From: Candidatus Agathobaculum intestinipullorum
GTDB taxonomy: Bacteria > Bacillota > Clostridia > Oscillospirales > Butyricicoccaceae
Direction: 5' to 3'
NCBI GenBank assembly: GCA_019117485.1
Contig: DWZQ01000037.1
Span: 1 to 64,000, forward strand
DNA: 64,000 nt
The notes under the pieces are model-generated. The model was not told the DNA's origin and searched no databases. It saw only the letters and a list, made by a program, of their open reading frames with translations. This document shows positions 43,630-52,085 of this stretch, in pieces. Positions within the stretch are counted from its first letter, which is position 1; every line of letters starts with the position of its first letter. The position numbers were made by a program, and so were the translations under genes.

Positions 43630-46083
43630 TTACAAATCAGGATTGGCATCGGAAAATAAAGTAATTCCCCGGTTTTTGCTATCCTGCGCAAACTCCCGCA
43701 GCACGCCAGCAATCAGCGACCGCCAGCGCGCCGTGTTTTTCGCGCGCATGGTCAGGTGGTAGCGGTAGCGCCCCATCACCTTGACCACCTGCGCTGCCGC
43801 CGGGCCGAGCACGGGCGCTTTTACATCCGCATACTGCCCTTCCATCAGGCTTTGCAGACGGGTTTTAAGCGCCAGCAGGCTCGCGAGCACCTGCTGCTCG
43901 GTCTCGCCCACCGCAGTCAGCACCGTCAGGTCGCAGACCGGCGGGCATTGCAGCGCCTGCCGTGTTTCCATCTCCCGCTCGAAAAATGCCTCGTAATCCT
44001 GCCGCGCAGCGGTCAGGATGACCGGGTGCGTCGGGCTGTACGTCTGGATGACGGCCTTGCCTGTGTCAAACCGGCGCCCCGCGCGCCCAACCACCTGCGT
44101 GATCAGCGAAAATGTGCGCTCCCGCGCGCGATAGTCCTGCGCATATAGGCTTTGGTCTGCATCCAGCACGCCCACGAGCGTGACGTTCTCGAAATCCAGT
44201 CCCTTGGTCACCATCTGCGTGCCGACCAGAATGTCCGCGCCGCCTTTGGCAAACTGCGTCAGCAGCTTTTCGTGCGCACCCTTGGTGGTCATGGTGTCCG
44301 CGTCCATGCGCAGCACGCGCGCAGACGGAAACTTTTCGTGCAGTTCCTGCTCGACCTTCTGCGTGCCGGGCGTTTCGGTAAACAGGCTCTGCCCGCCGCA
44401 GGATGGACAGGTGCCCGTAATTTTAACTGATGCGCCGCAATAGTGGCACATCGCGCGGCCGGACGCGGAATGATAGGTCATACTCGTCGAACACGACGGA
44501 CACTCGGGCACCCAGCCGCACAACGCGCAGCCGATTACGCGGCTGTTGCCGCGCCGGTTGAGGAACAGGATCGCCTGCTTGCCCTTTTGCAGCGTGTCGA
44601 TCAGCTCGACTTCCAGCTCGCGGCCGAGCACACCGCTGCGCCCTTCACGCGCCTGTCCGCGCAGGTCTGCGATCTGCACGGCGGGCAACCCCGCGCCCAA
44701 AAACCGCTCGGTGAGCGTAAACACCGGATATTTCCCCTGTTTTGCCCCGTAATATGTCTCGACCGACGGGGTCGCGGAACCCAAAACCAGCAGCGCGCCC
44801 TCCTGCGCGACGCGGTACTTGGCCACATCGCGCGCGTGGTAGCGCGGCGACTGCTCGGATTTATACGCGCCGTCCTGCTCCTCGTCGACAATCAGAACGC
44901 CGAGATTTTGCACGGGCGCAAACACTGCCGAACGCGTACCGATCACGACGCGCGCACGGCCGGATTTGATCTTTTTGAAGCTGTCATACCGCTCCCCGGC
45001 GGACAGCGCGGAGTGCAGCACAGCCACCGTGTCGCCAAAGCGCGCGGCAAACTGCCGCAGCACCTGCGGCGTCAGCCCGATTTCGGGCACCAGCGCAATC
45101 GCGCCCTTGCCCTGCTCGAGCGCGTGTGCGATCAGCTGCAAATATACCTGCGTCTTGCCGCTGCCGGTCACACCAAACAGCAGCGCCGCACGCGGCGCAT
45201 TTTCATCCATCAGGGCGGCAAGACCGTCGTATACCTGCTGCTGCGCGGCGCTCAGCACCGGAGGCGGCATAGGCGGCACGTCGGAAAAGTCGGGCGCGCG
45301 CAGACATTCCTGCTGCCGCGTGCGCAGCATGCCCTTTTTCACCATGTCGCGCAGCGCAGCGTCCGACACGCCGGTCATGTACACCAGTTCCTTCTGGCTC
45401 ATCCAGCCGCCGTCCGCCAGCACCGAGACCACGTCCATCCGCGCGGGGCTGCGGCGGCTGATGCGCGCCATCGCCTCGCCCGCGCTCATATCGAGCGCGA
45501 GCATCTTCTCGGTCTTGTCGGACGACTTCTGCACGGTGTTGCTGTGATAGGTCAGCACACCTTCGCCCGCGAGCGCATCCAGTACGCCGGTGACGCTCCT
45601 GCCGCCCAGCCGCTGCCGGATATCGGACACAGCAAGCGTCTGCCCCGGCTGGTCGAACAGTGCAAGCACGCGCCCGGCATCCCCGTCCCGCTGCCGCAGC
45701 GCGGCAAGGTCGGCGTCCGGCGCGAGGGTATAGGTTTCGTTGCGTTTGAACCACAGTCCTGCGGGCAACAGCACGCGCACGCAGTCGAAATAGGTGCAGT
45801 ACAACCGCTCGCGCATCCACGCGGCGAGTTTGAGCTGCCCGGGCGTGAGCACCGGCGTATCGTCCAGCACCTCGATGACCGGCTTGAGCTTCATCCCGCC
45901 CGTGTCCTCCCGGAACGCGAGGACGACGCCTTCCGCCCGTTTATTGCCAAAGCCGAACGGCACGAGAACACGGGTGCCGATCAGCACCTGTTCCCGCAGC
46001 TCGTCCGGCACACGGTAGGAGTACAGCTTGTCGATGGCGTAGGTCGCCGCATCCACGGCGACCGCGCAAATCTGTTCCGTCAA
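43630..46083 (-). CDS. priA: Primosomal protein N' (replication restart helicase)
   Basis: An 817-residue 3'-5' helicase that reloads replication at stalled forks. The N-terminal DNA-binding domain is followed by the helicase with Walker A GVTGSGKT, DEEQD (DEAH-type box), GSATPS, and the zinc-binding Cys cluster (CALCGWVPECPSC...CHYCG...CPSCGG). The start is a TTG after AAAGGAG at 46083. It follows coaBC after 25 bases. Confidence 0.95.
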   Translation of the reverse strand: MTEQICAVAVDAATYAIDKLYSYRVPDELREQVLIGTRVLVPFGFGNKRAEGVVLAFREDTGGMKLKPVIEVLDDTPVLTPGQLKLAAWMRERLYCTYFDCVRVLLPAGLWFKRNETYTLAPDADLAALRQRDGDAGRVLALFDQPGQTLAVSDIRQRLGGRSVTGVLDALAGEGVLTYHSNTVQKSSDKTEKMLALDMSAGEAMARISRRSPARMDVVSVLADGGWMSQKELVYMTGVSDAALRDMVKKGMLRTRQQECLRAPDFSDVPPMPPPVLSAAQQQVYDGLAALMDENAPRAALLFGVTGSGKTQVYLQLIAHALEQGKGAIALVPEIGLTPQVLRQFAARFGDTVAVLHSALSAGERYDSFKKIKSGRARVVIGTRSAVFAPVQNLGVLIVDEEQDGAYKSEQSPRYHARDVAKYRVAQEGALLVLGSATPSVETYYGAKQGKYPVFTLTERFLGAGLPAVQIADLRGQAREGRSGVLGRELEVELIDTLQKGKQAILFLNRRGNSRVIGCALCGWVPECPSCSTSMTYHSASGRAMCHYCGASVKITGTCPSCGGQSLFTETPGTQKVEQELHEKFPSARVLRMDADTMTTKGAHEKLLTQFAKGGADILVGTQMVTKGLDFENVTLVGVLDADQSLYAQDYRARERTFSLITQVVGRAGRRFDTGKAVIQTYSPTHPVILTAARQDYEAFFEREMETRQALQCPPVCDLTVLTAVGETEQQVLASLLALKTRLQSLMEGQYADVKAPVLGPAAAQVVKVMGRYRYHLTMRAKNTARWRSLIAGVLREFAQDSKNRGITLFSDANPDL

Positions 46084-46108
46084 CCGCTATACTCCTTTCT
46101 ACTCTGAT

Positions 46109-47308
46109 TTATTTTGCCCGCAACGCGAGCAGACGGTCGAAAATGATATCCGCTACATCCTCCTTGGAGCAGAGCGGCGGGGTCTCGCGCGTGCCGTCGT
46201 CGAACAGCAATGTCACGGCGTTGGTATCCGTGCCGAAGCCCGCGCCCTTGTCGCGCAAGGAGTTCGCCACGAGCATATCGCAATTTTTACGGCGCAGCTT
46301 GTCGGACGCATTTTCAATGAGGTTCTGCGTCTCCATGGCAAACCCGCAAAGCTGCTGCCCCGGACGTTTATCCTGTCCGAGCGCCGCCAGAATATCCGGG
46401 TTGCGGGTCAGGGCGACGGTCAGCTCGTCGTCGTGCTTTTTGAGCTTTTCGTCCGCCGTCTGCGCGGGGCGGTAGTCGCCCACTGCGGCGGCCTTGACGA
46501 TGATATCCTGCTGTTCCGCGCGGGAGAGCACCGCATCGTACATATCGCGCGCTGAAACGATGTCCACACGCTGGACGCCGAGGGGCGTTTGCAGCGCGGT
46601 CGGGCCAGAGACCAGCGTCACCTGCGCACCGCGCATGGCCGCGCGGGCGGCGAGGGCATAACCCATCTTGCCCGACGAATGGTTGGACAGGAAACGCACC
46701 GGATCGAGCGCCTCCTGCGTCGGCCCGGCGGTAACCAGCACGCGCAGGCCGGCCATATCCTGTTCTGTAAGCGCGTGCTCAATGCCCCAGAGGAGCGTCG
46801 GCGTGTCCGGCAGCTTGCCGCGGCCGGTGTCGCCGCAGGCCAGATGCCCGGCGGCAGGGTCGATGATATGGAAGCCCCGCGCGCGCAGCGTCTGCAAATT
46901 CTGCTGCGTGACCGGATTATCGTACATACCGGTGTTCATCGCGGGCGCAACAACGACCGGCGCCTTGGTCGCCAGCAGCGTCGTCGACACCATATCGTCC
47001 GCGATGCCGTGCGCGGCTTTCGCGATGATATTGGCGGTCGCGGGCGCGATGACGAACACATCCGCAGCCTTAGCCAGCGAGATATGCTCGACCTCCCACG
47101 CAAAATTGCGGTCAAACGTGTCCACAACCGTACGGTTGCCCGACAGCGTTTCAAACGTGATGGGCGCAATGAACTGCGTGGCCGATTCGGTCATCAGCAC
47201 GCGCACATCCACCCCGGCCTGCCGCAGCTTGCTGGTCAGGTCGGCGGCTTTGTAGGCCGCGATGCCGCCCGTCACGCACAGCACCACGGTTTTCCCGGCC
47301 AGATGCAT
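46109..47308 (-). CDS. coaBC: Bifunctional phosphopantothenoylcysteine decarboxylase/synthase
   Basis: A 399-residue enzyme joining cysteine to phosphopantothenate and decarboxylating it in CoA synthesis. The CoaC domain (about 1-180) has VTGGIAAYKA, the His of WEVEHISL, and APAMNTGMY. The CoaB domain has TAGPTQEALDPVRFLSNHSSGKMG and KKHDDELTVALTRNPDIL. Between rpoZ (3-base gap) and priA, as in Bacillus. Confidence 0.96.
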   Translation of the reverse strand: MHLAGKTVVLCVTGGIAAYKAADLTSKLRQAGVDVRVLMTESATQFIAPITFETLSGNRTVVDTFDRNFAWEVEHISLAKAADVFVIAPATANIIAKAAHGIADDMVSTTLLATKAPVVVAPAMNTGMYDNPVTQQNLQTLRARGFHIIDPAAGHLACGDTGRGKLPDTPTLLWGIEHALTEQDMAGLRVLVTAGPTQEALDPVRFLSNHSSGKMGYALAARAAMRGAQVTLVSGPTALQTPLGVQRVDIVSARDMYDAVLSRAEQQDIIVKAAAVGDYRPAQTADEKLKKHDDELTVALTRNPDILAALGQDKRPGQQLCGFAMETQNLIENASDKLRRKNCDMLVANSLRDKGAGFGTDTNAVTLLFDDGTRETPPLCSKEDVADIIFDRLLALRAK

Positions 47309-47311
47309 GGC

Positions 47312-47707
47312 TTAGCGGTCCTCCTCGGGCACGTCGCCGTCGTCCAGCTCGTGGTCGTCAAACTCGTCGAGACGGCGCGCCTCGTCGTCGTCCATGGTGC
47401 GGTCGTCATCCTCGTCCCCGGTGATCTCATCCTCGTCGTCCATAACGACCGAATCGTCCACATCGACCATCGCAGCCGCGATCGGGTTATTCGGCACGAT
47501 CACCGGCTCGGTGCGCGGGCCGGGGCGGTACACGACCGAACCGGCCGCGATCTCGTCCAGCGCCAGCTTGACGGCCTTATCCGACAGTTGCTCGCCGCTC
47601 TCCTCCGCCTGATCGGCGATGTCGCGGGCGCGCTGCGCGGCCAGATTGACCAGCAGATAGCGGTTGCCCACACGTTTCATCAGTTCCTGCATCGAAGGTT
47701 TCAGCAT
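47312..47707 (-). CDS. rpoZ: RNA polymerase omega subunit with a long acidic tail
   Basis: A 131-residue protein. The first about 65 residues are the omega fold (SMQELMKRVGNRYLLVNLAAQRARDIADQ, then LSDKAVKLALDEIAAG). Typical omega subunits of Firmicutes have 60-90 residues. Here about 60 extra residues, rich in Asp/Glu (DDSVVMDDEDEITGDEDDD), follow. The tail is probably disordered. It lies between gmk and coaBC, the conserved place for rpoZ. Confidence 0.9.
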   Translation of the reverse strand: MLKPSMQELMKRVGNRYLLVNLAAQRARDIADQAEESGEQLSDKAVKLALDEIAAGSVVYRPGPRTEPVIVPNNPIAAAMVDVDDSVVMDDEDEITGDEDDDRTMDDDEARRLDEFDDHELDDGDVPEEDR

Positions 47708-47767
47708 AACTCTATATTCTCCTTATTAACACTTTGTTTGTGAATGGTATGAATAGCTGCGCGCACT

Positions 47768-48331
47768 TCACGCCCCGCGGTGCGCGGCAAAAATCCCCTT
47801 AATTTCGTCCACAGCGCGGTCGATCTCGTCATTGACGACGACATGGTCGAACTCGTTCTGGTGTTTCAGCTCTTCTTTGGCGGTCTCGAGCCGCTTGAGC
47901 ACCTTATCCTCGTCCTCGGTGCCGCGTCCGCGCAGGCGGGCGGCCAGCTCCTCGAACGACGGCGGCGCGATAAACACCATCACCGCGTCCGGACGTTTTT
48001 CATGCACCTGCATCGCGCCCTGCACCTCGATCTCAAGCACCACGTCGTAGCCCTCGTCCAGCTTGGCGTTAACCGGCGCTTCCAGCGTGCCATAGTAGTT
48101 GTCGACATAGCGGGCGTACTCCAGAAAAGCGTTCTGCGCGATTTTCTGCTCAAAATCCGCTTTGGTTAGAAAATAATACTGCACGCCGTCGGTCTCGCCC
48201 GGCCGTGGCGCGCGCGTGGTGGCGGAAATCGAGTAAAACAGCCGCCCGTCCTGCTCCCGCAGGCGCGAGAGCAACGTGCCTTTGCCCGCGCCGGACGGGC
48301 CGGTGAATACATACAGTTTTCCTTTACGCAT
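47768..48331 (-). CDS. gmk: Guanylate kinase
   Basis: A 187-residue enzyme phosphorylating GMP to GDP. P-loop [11 protein letters not shown], the GMP-binding [18 protein letters not shown], and [10 protein letters not shown] are present. It overlaps the RemA gene by 8 bases. Confidence 0.96.
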   Translation of the reverse strand: MRKGKLYVFTGPSGAGKGTLLSRLREQDGRLFYSISATTRAPRPGETDGVQYYFLTKADFEQKIAQNAFLEYARYVDNYYGTLEAPVNAKLDEGYDVVLEIEVQGAMQVHEKRPDAVMVFIAPPSFEELAARLRGRGTEDEDKVLKRLETAKEELKHQNEFDHVVVNDEIDRAVDEIKGIFAAHRGA

Positions 48332-48587
48332 CTTCGCTTACCCCTTCCTCGCTGTCGCCGGCAAAGCGGGCCGCAACCGTTTCCGGCTGCAACGCGCTGA
48401 GCACCACATGGCCGCTGTCCATAATCAGCACGGCACGGGTGCGCCGGCCATAGGTGCCGTCGACCACCATGCCGCGGTCGCGCGCCTCCTGCACGGTGCG
48501 CTTGACCGGCGCGGATTCCGGGCTGACGATGGCGATCAGCCGCGATGAGGCCACCATGTTGCCAAACCCGATGTTGATGAGTTTCAC
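48324..48587 (-). CDS. RemA-family DUF370 protein
   Basis: An 87-residue protein of the RemA (DUF370) family: [27 protein letters not shown] and [24 protein letters not shown] are diagnostic. In Bacillus, RemA is a DNA-binding activator of matrix genes; its role in other Firmicutes is less clear. It is placed between yicC and gmk as usual. The start is GTG. Confidence 0.93.
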   Translation of the reverse strand: MKLINIGFGNMVASSRLIAIVSPESAPVKRTVQEARDRGMVVDGTYGRRTRAVLIMDSGHVVLSALQPETVAARFAGDSEEGVSEDA

Positions 48588-48618
48588 TGCATCATCCCCC
48601 TCCGCGCGTTACGTTGCA

Positions 48619-49494
48619 TTATTCGATATTCTGTATCTGCTCGCGGATCTTTTCGATCTCGCCCTTGATATCCACTACGATACGCGCGAGCGCCACGTCG
48701 TTTGCCTTGGAGCCGATCGTGTTGGCCTCGCGGTTCATCTCCTGCACGAGGAAATCCAGCTTGCGACCAATCGGCTGCGTCTCCCCCAGCATGCCGTCCA
48801 TCTGGTGCAAATGGCTGCGCAAGCGCACCGTCTCCTCATCGACCGCGGTTTTATCCGCATAGATCGCGGCCTCGGTCAGGATGCGCGTCTCGTCAATGCT
48901 GGTGTCGGCCAGCACCTCCTGCATACGCGCCAGCAGCTTTTCGCGGTACTCCGTGACCCGCTCGGGCGAGCGCGTCTCCACCTCGCCGACCATGTGCTCG
49001 ATCGCGGCACAGCGGCTGCGCACGTCCTCGGCGAGCTTTTCGCCTTCCTTCGTGCGCATCTGGTCAAAGCCGTCGCACGCCTGCTGGAACACGGCCAGTA
49101 CATCCCGCGTCATGGCCTCGGCGTCCTGCTCGATGCGCTCCGAACCGAGCACATCGGGCATTTTGGCCAGCGTCGTGACGGTCACATCGTCGCGCAGGCC
49201 ATAGGTTTCGCTCAGCTCGTGCAGCGCGTCCAGATACCGCTTTGCCAGCTGATGATTGACCGTGATGGCAACGTCGCCGCCCTCCTCGATCTCCACGCCG
49301 ACAAAAATCTCCACCTTGCCGCGTGCAATGCGGGCAGACGCGGCCTTTTTGACCGCGTCGTCCAAAAAGCCGTACTGCCGCGGCGCTTTCACCGTGCAGT
49401 CCAGATAACGGTGGTTGACGGCGCGCAGTTCAACCGCGATCGTCCTGCCGTCCCGCTGCTCCTTGGCGCGGCCGTAGCCGGTCATACTTTTCAT
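48619..49494 (-). CDS. YicC/YloC-type endoribonuclease
   Basis: A 291-residue protein of the YicC/YloC family, shown elsewhere to be an endoribonuclease. It has the start MKSMTGYGR, the VNHRYLD segment, and a C-terminal GRKLDFLVQEMNREANTIGSKA signature. I start it at the ATG at 49494; the track's TTG is three codons earlier. Confidence 0.93.
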   Translation of the reverse strand: MKSMTGYGRAKEQRDGRTIAVELRAVNHRYLDCTVKAPRQYGFLDDAVKKAASARIARGKVEIFVGVEIEEGGDVAITVNHQLAKRYLDALHELSETYGLRDDVTVTTLAKMPDVLGSERIEQDAEAMTRDVLAVFQQACDGFDQMRTKEGEKLAEDVRSRCAAIEHMVGEVETRSPERVTEYREKLLARMQEVLADTSIDETRILTEAAIYADKTAVDEETVRLRSHLHQMDGMLGETQPIGRKLDFLVQEMNREANTIGSKANDVALARIVVDIKGEIEKIREQIQNIE

Positions 49495-49510
49495 GTTGTT
49501 CAATCCCCTT

Positions 49511-50020
49511 TTAACAATCGGGCGGCAGGCTTGCGCGCAGCAGTGCGATCAGCCGTGACAGCGCCACGTCATAGATGAAAAATCCAACATTGGCGGCAAA
49601 CCACACCGCCGCGATCCGGAACAGGCCGGTGACGGCCATCCCGGGGAAAAACACAAACACCGCCAGCACGCCCGCGACGGCCAGTACGATGTTAAAATAC
49701 GCCAGTTTAAGCCCCCACTGCGCCCGAAGCGGTACACGGCTCTCGATCAAAAACTTGACGATCGGGTACAGGCCGCATAACAGCACATACGCCGCGACCA
49801 CCACCTTACGCGGCACCAGCAGCGCGGACAGCACCGACACGGTCAGATACAGCATCACCGCCGTGCGCACCCGTGCGCGCCGCAAAAGCGGTACTGCTGA
49901 GGTCACGCCTGCGGCTACACAAGCTGCCACGCCCACATAGGTCGCCGTGCCGCCCACATAGAGCAGCGCCACTGCCACTGCGGCCAGCAGGCCGCCACGC
50001 GCAATTTCCCTCGCGCCCAT
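49511..50020 (-). CDS. Membrane protein of unknown function
   Basis: A 169-residue protein with about five hydrophobic helices and no recognisable motif (LLAAVAVALLYVGGTATYVGVAAC, YVLLCGLYPIVKFLIES). The topology recalls small S-component-like or DUF2232-type membrane proteins, but I cannot assign it. It begins a single base after the J-domain gene ends and precedes yicC by 16 bases, so it is co-transcribed. Confidence 0.6.
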   Translation of the reverse strand: MGAREIARGGLLAAVAVALLYVGGTATYVGVAACVAAGVTSAVPLLRRARVRTAVMLYLTVSVLSALLVPRKVVVAAYVLLCGLYPIVKFLIESRVPLRAQWGLKLAYFNIVLAVAGVLAVFVFFPGMAVTGLFRIAAVWFAANVGFFIYDVALSRLIALLRASLPPDC

Positions 50021-50021
50021 A

Positions 50022-50645
50022 TCAGCATCCCGCGTTGCAGCACGCGTTCAGGCAGCAGTTACAGATGGCCAGCTGCACGCACATATCGCACAGGCTTGCC
50101 TCCTGCATCGGCCGGTAGCCGCCGTAGCCGCCCGACATATTCAGATTATTGAGCGCCGTGCGGTACTCCATATTAGACGGGTCCATCTGGCAGGCCTGCG
50201 TATAGGCGCGCGCGGCCTCGTCATACCAGCCCTTGCGGTAGTACACCGTGCCCATCAGGAAGAACCACTCGGCGTCGCGGCCGTTTGCGCGCTGCAAAAG
50301 CTGCTCGGCCATGCCGAGATTGCCCTGGTTGATCGCCTGCCGTACCTGGCTGTACAACGAAGCGTTCGGCCCGCTGTACGCGCGCTGCTGCTGGCTGCCG
50401 CTGTACTGCTGGCCTCCATACTGCTGCCCGCCGCTGGACGCGCCTGCGCCCGACTTGCCCGCGCGCTCGTTCATGATCATGTCGTAGGCCTCGTTGATCT
50501 CCTTCATACGGGCCTCGGCCAGATCGGCCAGCGGGTTGTTGATATAGTTGTCCGGATGATATTTGCGCGCCAGTTCACGGTAAGCGCGTTTGACATCATC
50601 GTCGCTCGTCTGCGGTGTGACGCCGAGCACCTTATAGGGATCCAT
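50022..50645 (-). CDS. J-domain protein with a Cys-rich C-terminus
   Basis: A 207-residue protein. An N-terminal J domain (about 1-65: DPYKVLGVTPQTSDDDVKRAY...KYHPDNY) keeps the HPD motif that stimulates DnaK-type chaperones. A Gly/Ser/Gln/Tyr-rich linker and TPR-like helices (about 95-165: GNLGMAEQLLQRANG, AEWFFLMGTVYYRKGWYDEAARAY) follow. The final 24 residues contain eight cysteines (CDMCVQLAICNCCLNACCNAGC). The gene overlaps a DUF5685 gene by 14 bases. A dedicated co-chaperone for that partner, perhaps for metal loading, is an inference. Confidence 0.85.
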   Translation of the reverse strand: MDPYKVLGVTPQTSDDDVKRAYRELARKYHPDNYINNPLADLAEARMKEINEAYDMIMNERAGKSGAGASSGGQQYGGQQYSGSQQQRAYSGPNASLYSQVRQAINQGNLGMAEQLLQRANGRDAEWFFLMGTVYYRKGWYDEAARAYTQACQMDPSNMEYRTALNNLNMSGGYGGYRPMQEASLCDMCVQLAICNCCLNACCNAGC

Positions 50646-51516
50646 GCTTGCCCCATCCTCCGTTCGTTTGGTACGTCCCGTCCAGCACCTGTTTCGTCAC
50701 CAGCGGCATACCGAGAAAAATGATATTGCGGACAAGGTCCGCGTCCCGGCCGAAATCCAGCAGGTCATACGCCATGCAGATATCGGCCAATGACCGCTCC
50801 AGCGTGCGCTCAAGCGGCTGTCTGATCTCTGTCAGGTCGGGCGATTGCAGCCCGTAACGCAGCACGACCGGGTTGTAATTGCCCTGTTCCAAGTCCTCCG
50901 CCACGTCCTGCGCGGCATCGAGCAGGTAAACCCAGCGCCCGACGTGATAAAACATCTGCCGCAGCACGCGCTCGCGGTCGTCGCCGGTGCGGGGCACCAC
51001 CGCCGCAGTCATGCGGGCGGACGCGTCGGCCGCGCGGTCCATCGAGTCGCAATGGTCGCGCTCGAGCGCCTGCAAATCCTCCAGCGCCGCGATCACCTCG
51101 CGGTCGGCCTCGGGCAGCCTTGCGCGGGCGCGTGCGTAACCACGCCGTCCCAGACGGCACAGCAGCCACGCCAGCGCGCGCTTTGGGCCTTTTTCATCCG
51201 CAAGGCTGTCGCGGAATTTGTGGTAGGTCAGCAGCACGCTCACATCGGCGGCGCGCTCAAGCGCCCCGTCGGGCGCGGCGCATGGGCGCCGGATCAGCGG
51301 GTGCGCATCGCACCGTTTGCGGCAGGGCGGCGCGGTATCCGCCTTGTCAGCGCCGGTCACGAGTGCGTAAAACGTCATGTCATAGCTCAAAAACAGCGTG
51401 TAAAACCGGCCGTACCGTGCGCGGATGGCGTGACACAGCCCGCAGTACACCTGCTGGAACCGGTCGGCCTCCTTGACCCGCAGCTCGGGCTTTACCGGAC
51501 GGATAAAGCCAAACAT
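50632..51516 (-). CDS. DUF5685-like protein
   Basis: A 294-residue, mostly helical protein with no export signal. It has YCGLCHAI near residue 25 and CRKRCDAHPLIRRPC near residue 70, a cysteine pattern that could hold a metal or Fe-S cluster. Conserved blocks include LTYHKFRDSLADEKG and GRWVYLLDAAQDVAEDLEQGNYNPV, whose Asp/His pairs recall trans-isoprenyl-diphosphate or squalene-synthase-like helices. The family assignment (DUF5685) is from memory. It overlaps the J-domain gene. Confidence 0.7.
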   Translation of the reverse strand: MFGFIRPVKPELRVKEADRFQQVYCGLCHAIRARYGRFYTLFLSYDMTFYALVTGADKADTAPPCRKRCDAHPLIRRPCAAPDGALERAADVSVLLTYHKFRDSLADEKGPKRALAWLLCRLGRRGYARARARLPEADREVIAALEDLQALERDHCDSMDRAADASARMTAAVVPRTGDDRERVLRQMFYHVGRWVYLLDAAQDVAEDLEQGNYNPVVLRYGLQSPDLTEIRQPLERTLERSLADICMAYDLLDFGRDADLVRNIIFLGMPLVTKQVLDGTYQTNGGWGKHGSL

Positions 51517-51633
51517 GCCATAACCCTTTCCCGCCGTGTTTCCACACGGCCTTAGTATTCAATCTATTCTACCGAACTTTTGCCGATCGCACAAGGGCGA
51601 ACCACACAAAATCAGTAAAAATTCACAAAAAAT

Positions 51634-52047
51634 TCAGAGTACTTTTGTGATTTCAAACGGGACATGGTTCCTTGCCTTCATCCGGCGGCTGTACCACATG
51701 GCAGCGCCGATGCCTGCGGCGAACAACACGCCGCCGCACAGCGCGGACAGTCCCGCGCCCCAGCGCAGGCCGCTACCCATGCCGTATCCGACGAAAAACA
51801 GCACGACCGGCACCAGATATACGAGCCCCGCAATGCCGAGCACCTGCCCGGTTTCACCCTCGATCAGCACGCGCTCGCCCACCTGCGCGTGAGCGCGGTT
51901 GCGCGCGGTGACGTACAACGTCTGGGTTTCCAGCCCGCCGCAGCCGCCGCACTTGGCGCAGTCGTGGCCGCAGGCCGACCGGCGTGTGACCTCGATCTCG
52001 GCCATGCCGCCGGGCAGCACTTTTTTGATTGTTCCCTGTTGGGTCAA
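51634..52047 (-). CDS. RseC/MucC-type SoxR-reducing system protein
   Basis: A 137-residue membrane protein. The cytosolic N-terminus has the family Cys cluster (SACGHDCAKCGGCGG), followed by a beta-barrel-like stretch and two transmembrane helices (LGIAGLVYLVPVVLFFVGYG and GLSALCGGVLFAAGIGAAMW). RseC is associated with reduction of SoxR by the Rnf-like complex in other bacteria; no rnf genes are here. The start is a TTG with ACGGAGCG upstream. Confidence 0.85.
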   Translation of the reverse strand: MTQQGTIKKVLPGGMAEIEVTRRSACGHDCAKCGGCGGLETQTLYVTARNRAHAQVGERVLIEGETGQVLGIAGLVYLVPVVLFFVGYGMGSGLRWGAGLSALCGGVLFAAGIGAAMWYSRRMKARNHVPFEITKVL

Positions 52048-52085
52048 TGGTATCGCTCCGTTTCTTTCTATCGCTTTTGCCGTGC

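Noticed and set aside
44443-46107. 554-residue plus-strand ORF
   Set aside because: Antisense to priA; no motif.
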